A stretch of DNA of 64,000 nucleotides from Chrysoperla carnea (taxonomy: Eukaryota > Arthropoda > Insecta > Neuroptera > Chrysopidae): assembly GCF_905475395.1 (NCBI RefSeq), contig NC_058337.1, positions 115,624,368 through 115,688,367 of the forward strand, given 5' to 3'. The translations under genes and the position numbers were made by a program. This document shows positions 59,050 to 64,000 of this stretch, in pieces. Numbering within the stretch: position 1 is the stretch's first letter; every line of letters starts with the position of its first letter. A model generated the notes under the pieces. That model saw nothing but the letters and a program-made list of their open reading frames with translations. It had not been told where the DNA came from and searched no databases.

Positions 59050-60780
59050 ACGTTTCATGACTACACAATTTCTAGGAATGATAATGATTAAATCATACGA
59101 TTATTTCGATTTATGAATTATCTGGGTCTAGATTTTTCAATATGAGAAATTTAAACCTAAATAACTTTAAAAGTGCTAATTTCCCAACAAATTGTTTCTC
59201 TAAAAAATTCGCGAAGGATTTTTTCTAGTGGGGTAGAAAACCATTTAGGGCTATTATTAAATAGTTAGAAGTAACCTATGATGTCATGGGTTTATTATTG
59301 ATAAAAGGGATGCCACAAATTTAATTTTTGTTTTAAAGTATTAATAAAAATCATCTACATATATACAAAATTGAGATTTCCAATATACTTTACATTTAAA
59401 AACTTAGGTTAGAATATCATATCCAATTTAAGAGTCCTAGGCACAATATTATACATCTTCGTCTTTTATTTATTTCAAAAAAAAAAAAGAAGAATAGTCA
59501 AAAAGATTTGTTTTATTATACAAAAATATTTTTTTATTAAAATGAAAGGCAGCACCTCCTTATCAATTAAATTATCAGCTTTTTTACTTAATTTTTGTCG
59601 GTGTAGGATGAGATGATAGAAGGAAGATAGGAAGGAGTTCGAAAGAAGGATAGGAATGATTTTAGTTCTCACTGACACAATGTGAGTTATATAACGAAAA
59701 AAAAAAAAAAAAATCGCCGCACACAAGGTATTTAAAAGTCCCTGCCTGCGACATTCATTACAATGAGCTTGATTGTTTACTGTATCGTTTTATTTACTTA
59801 CCTCCGGTAGTGTACCTTTATTTTAAATTTTGATTGCCACAGTCACTATATACATATCTACCATCGAATGATCATGGCCTAAATTGTGCCAAAAGATTTA
59901 AAACAAAATCGGAGAACTCACATCGCGATTGTGTTAAAGATCATTAACATTGTTTTCACAGAAAGGAAAATTGATATACAATTTAATTACTGAGAAAATA
60001 ATAAAACAAAAATTTTCGAATGACTAGGTCAAGCTAAAAGTAACGAAAATTAAAATAAGAAAATTGTATATCAGAAGCGAAAAACTCTTTTTTTTCGATA
60101 CGAGATACTAAAGAGATTAATAAAAGATCTCTCAGAATAATCAAATAGGACGGTTAGTTAAGTTAGAAAAATTCGGGACTTGTTACACAGTTAACGTATC
60201 TCGTTGTGCTAAAAAAAAAGAGAAAACTAAAAAAAATAAAGAAACCGATAGAAGTTTTTTTTTTTAATATAAAATGTTTTTGTTTAAATTAAAAACTATA
60301 AAAATATTATCACAAAAAAAATAAACATAAAACTTTTTACAAAAAAACAATTTTTCTTAATTCGATGCGAAAAGAAATTGCAAATTATCATGATTTTTTT
60401 AGGTAAAGTTTGCAAAAACTTTTTTTAACTATAGTAGTTTTTTTTTTTGACACTATCACAATAAGATTTTTTTAAAATATTTTTTAAAGGAACTTGTAAA
60501 ATTTTGCTCGGAATCGATTAATGAATTAACATACCTCTTTTGAGCAAGCCCTTAAAAAGTTATCTCACAAGTTTCTAGTTAAAAAATATCAGTGCATAAT
60601 TTTATTTGTATTTACAGCGTGTAACAGAAATAAAACTTAATGTTGAACAAGTGAAATAATTAAAAATCTTTCTTAAAAATAAACTATAAAAATTAAATAC
60701 AACTCTTATACAAAAATTATATATAATATTTGATATTTTAATTAAAGAGAAATCATTCGAATTTTCGAGGGTATATTAAA
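59050..60780. other. AT-rich non-coding stretch
   Basis: No gene. It contains an A tract at about 59698-59713 and a minus-strand GTAAGT donor-like match at 59800 without a supporting exon. Confidence 0.4.
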
Positions 60781-60785
60781 TCATA

Positions 60786-60932
60786 TTTATGTATCATTCG
60801 TCAAAATTTGAAACAATTCAGAATTCCTCAGTTGCTCTGTGTTGTTAGCGTAGGTCTAGCAAAATCAAAGTTGATTAATTAGAAGAATGATTGAGACAGA
60901 GCAATACAAATTTTGAGATTTGATACATAAAT
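60786..60932. repeat. Imperfect foldback, about 147 bp
   Basis: TTTATGTATCA and TCAAAATTTG on the left pair with CAAATTTTGA and TGATACATAAA on the right. An inner pair TTGCTCTGT/ACAGAGCAA extends the stem. Short MITE-like structure; no target duplication resolved. Confidence 0.5.
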
Positions 60933-61034
60933 GTGCGTAGTTTAAATTTCAATTCAAAAAATTATCTGTATTCTTAATTTTAAAATTTATATTCTTAAAC
61001 ATTAAGTATAATTTCTGTTACGCCTACCAATTAG

Positions 61035-61089
61035 TCCCAGGATCATAACTCAAAGAGACAGTAAAATCTCTTTCACATGAACCCTGGGA
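61035..61089 (+). repeat. 55-nt compact hairpin
   Basis: Outer stem TCCCAGG/CCTGGGA and inner stem AAAGAGA/TCTCTTT, with a CAT/ATG pair between, enclose an 8-nt loop. It stands out because its stem is GC-containing in AT-rich DNA. It may be a chance or relic structure. Confidence 0.4.
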
Positions 61090-64000
61090 TATTTTTTTAA
61101 CATGAGTTGAATTGTTATCTTAAAATCTATTCTGAATTGAATAAATATCTTGAAGCATTTTAAAACTCAGTTCAAAATTTGAATACCTCAATTATTTACA
61201 TACGCAACTTTTTCAAAACTAAGCGTTTGAAAATTTTGATTTGTTAAAAAGCTTAAAAATTTCAGTCAGCCAAATGCCTAACTGGACTTTATTACAAAAA
61301 AGCATCGCGTACATTTTTATTTTGCATTAAACCATATTTTTTTTTTTAGAAAAAATTCGAATCCTTAATAAAGTACAAAACTATGCTTTTTTTCTGAACA
61401 AGCATTTTGTAAACATTTTCATAAAAAATATTTCGTTTTAAAATTTTCAGTCACAAATTATTTTTAGCTTAAATAATTTTAGCTCAAAATCAAAATTTCG
61501 CAGTCCTCTAAATAGACAATATATGTTCCCAAAATGTATTATTATAGCAAAAAAAATGTGTAATACTCTAAGAGAAATCTAAAATTAAAAAATAAAACAG
61601 CCTTATTTTTGATATCCTTGCATTCTTATCCAACTACAAAATTTGTTTCACACAAATTAAATTCATATTGGCGCATTCGAACAATGAGTGTAATTAATTT
61701 TTTCCATCGATTATTATACAATAAAAGCGTCAAAATACAACATGAAAATGGCCGAAGTGTGTTGAAAATCAAGAATTTTTACCATTTGAAATTCTCAAAT
61801 AAAATATGCGAAAACTAAATCAAGTAGCAATATGGAAATTCTTATTGCAGTGAAATTTAAAAAAACACATCTCGAAATCTTCTGCAGTTTTACAATGCGC
61901 ACAAGCACGAAACATCTAATATACACCTACAATTAATATGCAACATCATTTTTTCGCTGGTTAATGATAGCGCTAGGGAATCTCCTTCTTCCAAACAATA
62001 ACTTTTGATGTTGATACTACGGTTGAAGAAACATTACAGCAACAAACAGAAAAGACTTTAATTTATTTCAGTTTAATACAGGGAGCGAATATGAGTATGA
62101 TAAACTTAATCGTTATGGATAAAAGATGAATCCACAACATGAAACCGACGATCCACAACATGAAATCGAAAATTCTTCTCTCATAAAACATGTTTGTAGT
62201 TGAATTAGAAAGAGATAAGGAAGCAGCAACAATCATCATTATTTAATTGTGACCAATTTAAACAATAAAAACTCTACTTACATTTACGTTTTAATTGCAA
62301 CGCCATCTTACACATCTACTTATTAAATATTTACTCATGTGGTCTCTAATTGTTTTTTTTCTTTTTAATTAATAAATTTTCTCGTAAAATTTTCTAAAAT
62401 CTATTTAGTTTTTTCTTTGCTTTTTTTAATAATGCTGTATTATTTTAAAAAATTGTTCATTTTGATTGTACATAAATTACTTTTATATCAGGTAAATAAA
62501 ATTCATTTTATTGTATAAATTTTTCGTCAGATTTTAAAATGAGGAAAAATGATTTTCAATAGTTTTTTTTTTACCAGAAAAAATGTCAGTGAATTTTCGG
62601 GCCATTATAAAATTAGGTACACTAAGTATACTAAGTTTTATTGTGTTTAGTATCACTAAAATATTGGAAAGAAAAATGATTTATTTCATTTTTTTCAACG
62701 TAATCGTAAGATGAAGAACCAAATTTAATGCCGCCCAGCGGAAATATATATAAGTTTACTATCTATCTATTAATTAATATTTTATTATCTTTTTATGTCC
62801 AAATGCTAGTTTATCCTTTTCATAAGATTTGTAATTATTATACGTGGAACAAAAAAAACAATAAAATCTTTAAGTTCAGTTCCTATGAGTTCCCCCACAA
62901 AAATATAATTATATCATGTGAGGAAAATTCATTGTATTTAGGATTTGAATTTACTATTTATTGATTTTTTTCCCGTGTAAACAATTAAATATATAAATGT
63001 AAAAAAAATTCTTACAAATTCTGTTTAAACAATAAACTAGTAACTAAATATAAAAGATAGTGAAATATTTTTCACTAAAGAATATTAAAAATTTTTCCAT
63101 CTTAACAAGATATTGAGTAGACAGAGAACTGATAAATATTTCTGCTAGGCAATATTCACCTCGGTTATGCACACAACGAATTGGAAAATAAAGGGGTCAT
63201 TTTTCGATTATTCTGTCAAGTTGTATTCAAAAATTTACAACCATTTTAGATACAATAAAACTTGAACGTAATTTATTCCAATAAAATTCACTTTCCCGTT
63301 TTAATAAACACTATTTTCTAAATTTCCCAAGCGAAAAATTCAGCATAGAATATATTTAGAGCATTTATTTATTGATTAAATATTTTAAAAATTTATTTAA
63401 GATTGTGTGAATGTGTTGTGTGTAATAAGATTTATAAACTGTAAAAATGAAAATAAAATACGTGAAAACCAAATTTTTCATACCGAATTTTGCACGTACA
63501 TTTTATTTTTTATTCAGTTTAGATAGTTAAGACATTTAAAGCTACAAACAGTGATTGAATTCTTACACATATATGTTTTGCCTTTAACGATTTAAACTGA
63601 AGAAAAATAAATAAAAATCCTACAAAAATATATTCGAAATGTCGTATAAATTTAATACTCCGCATTCAAACAATTTATTACGGATTTATTATTAATAAGC
63701 TACTTTAAAATTTAGCAACCAACAATCACCTAGCAATTTTTATTCTTCGATTGATATTTAACAATTCACAGAAAACATTGAATATGATATGAGTAAATTA
63801 ATATCGAGTCTAAATAAAAATTTTTACGGTTTTCACTTAGCTTGTTTTAATTAAAATAACTGGTTTTCACGTATAATAAAATGATCAAGAGGTTTTTAAA
63901 AATGAAATTATTATTATGAACCAACTCGTATAACCTAAGCGATTCAAAAGATCTGTATGGTCATTCTTCCAATTTCGACGTAAGAGGTTGATTTTTTAAA
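61090..64000. other. AT-rich non-coding stretch to the end of the window
   Basis: No gene, structural RNA or bounded mobile element was recognised. Open frames at 61609-61818 and 62728-62964 have low-complexity composition. Confidence 0.4.

Noticed and set aside
59720..59805. Minus-strand 5' exon ending in a GTAAGT donor at 59800
   Set aside because: Only the donor is convincing; no acceptor partner, promoter motif or coding frame supports it.
1..64000. CRISPR array, operon or prokaryotic features
   Set aside because: No regularly spaced repeats, no ribosome binding sites and no clustered ORFs; the only gene is spliced and metazoan.

Overview
The window looks like insect nuclear DNA. It is very AT-rich (I judge roughly 70-75% A+T by eye), almost entirely non-coding, full of decayed transposon families, and carries one multi-exon gene with GT-AG introns. 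That gene encodes a GCM-domain transcription factor (glial cells missing family), whose cysteine/histidine-rich DNA-binding domain is found only in animals. Several interspersed repeats (a Helitron-like end, a segment ending in a GAAGTCGGTT-type motif, a repeat with a GGGGTGTTATAAG head) resemble repeats I associate with Lepidoptera and other insects. I cannot fix the order from sequence alone.

Layout. From 1 to about 31.7 kb there is no intact gene, only a patchwork of repeats. These are a CAAGACC-rich cryptic tandem tract (about 780-1330), an R2-family repeat (3.9-4.5 kb), a young 2-kb DNA element with >500-bp terminal inverted repeats carrying a FEN1/XPG-like nuclease ORF (6.3-8.3 kb), a Helitron (10 kb), a foldback MITE (14.7 kb), a TTAA-flanked element (16.6-17.3 kb), a 289-bp near-perfect inverted repeat (20 kb) and several copies of an R1 family (8.8, 18.2, 21.4, 22.6, 24.6, 25.5 kb). 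A frameshifted but strongly protein-like fragment lies on the minus strand at 26.3-26.6 kb, and a 5S rRNA-like relic on the minus strand at 28.9 kb.

From 31.7 to 48.4 kb lies the probable upstream region or first intron of the GCM gene. It holds a well-bounded 48-nt candidate exon at 31744-31791 flanked by two matches to the known GCM binding consensus, a clean 228-bp hAT MITE with an 8-bp target duplication inside an older pogo-like relic (33.6-34.3 kb), Helitron-like and SINE-like relics, and long AT-rich unannotated stretches.

The GCM gene lies on the plus strand with coding exons 48421-49035, 53255-53363 and 53702-54759, giving a predicted 593-residue protein. Introns of 4.2 kb and 338 bp separate the exons. 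The large intron holds a tRNA-derived SINE, a Helitron 3' end and a 202-bp foldback MITE. Downstream (54.8-64 kb) are an R1 copy, a likely distal polyadenylation region near 56.28 kb, a pogo/Tigger-type MITE with TA duplication, a mini-MITE at 57.9 kb, paired miRNA-like hairpins at 58.6 and 58.9 kb, and otherwise featureless AT-rich DNA. The host gene is the only functional protein gene I can support; the nuclease ORF belongs to a mobile element.
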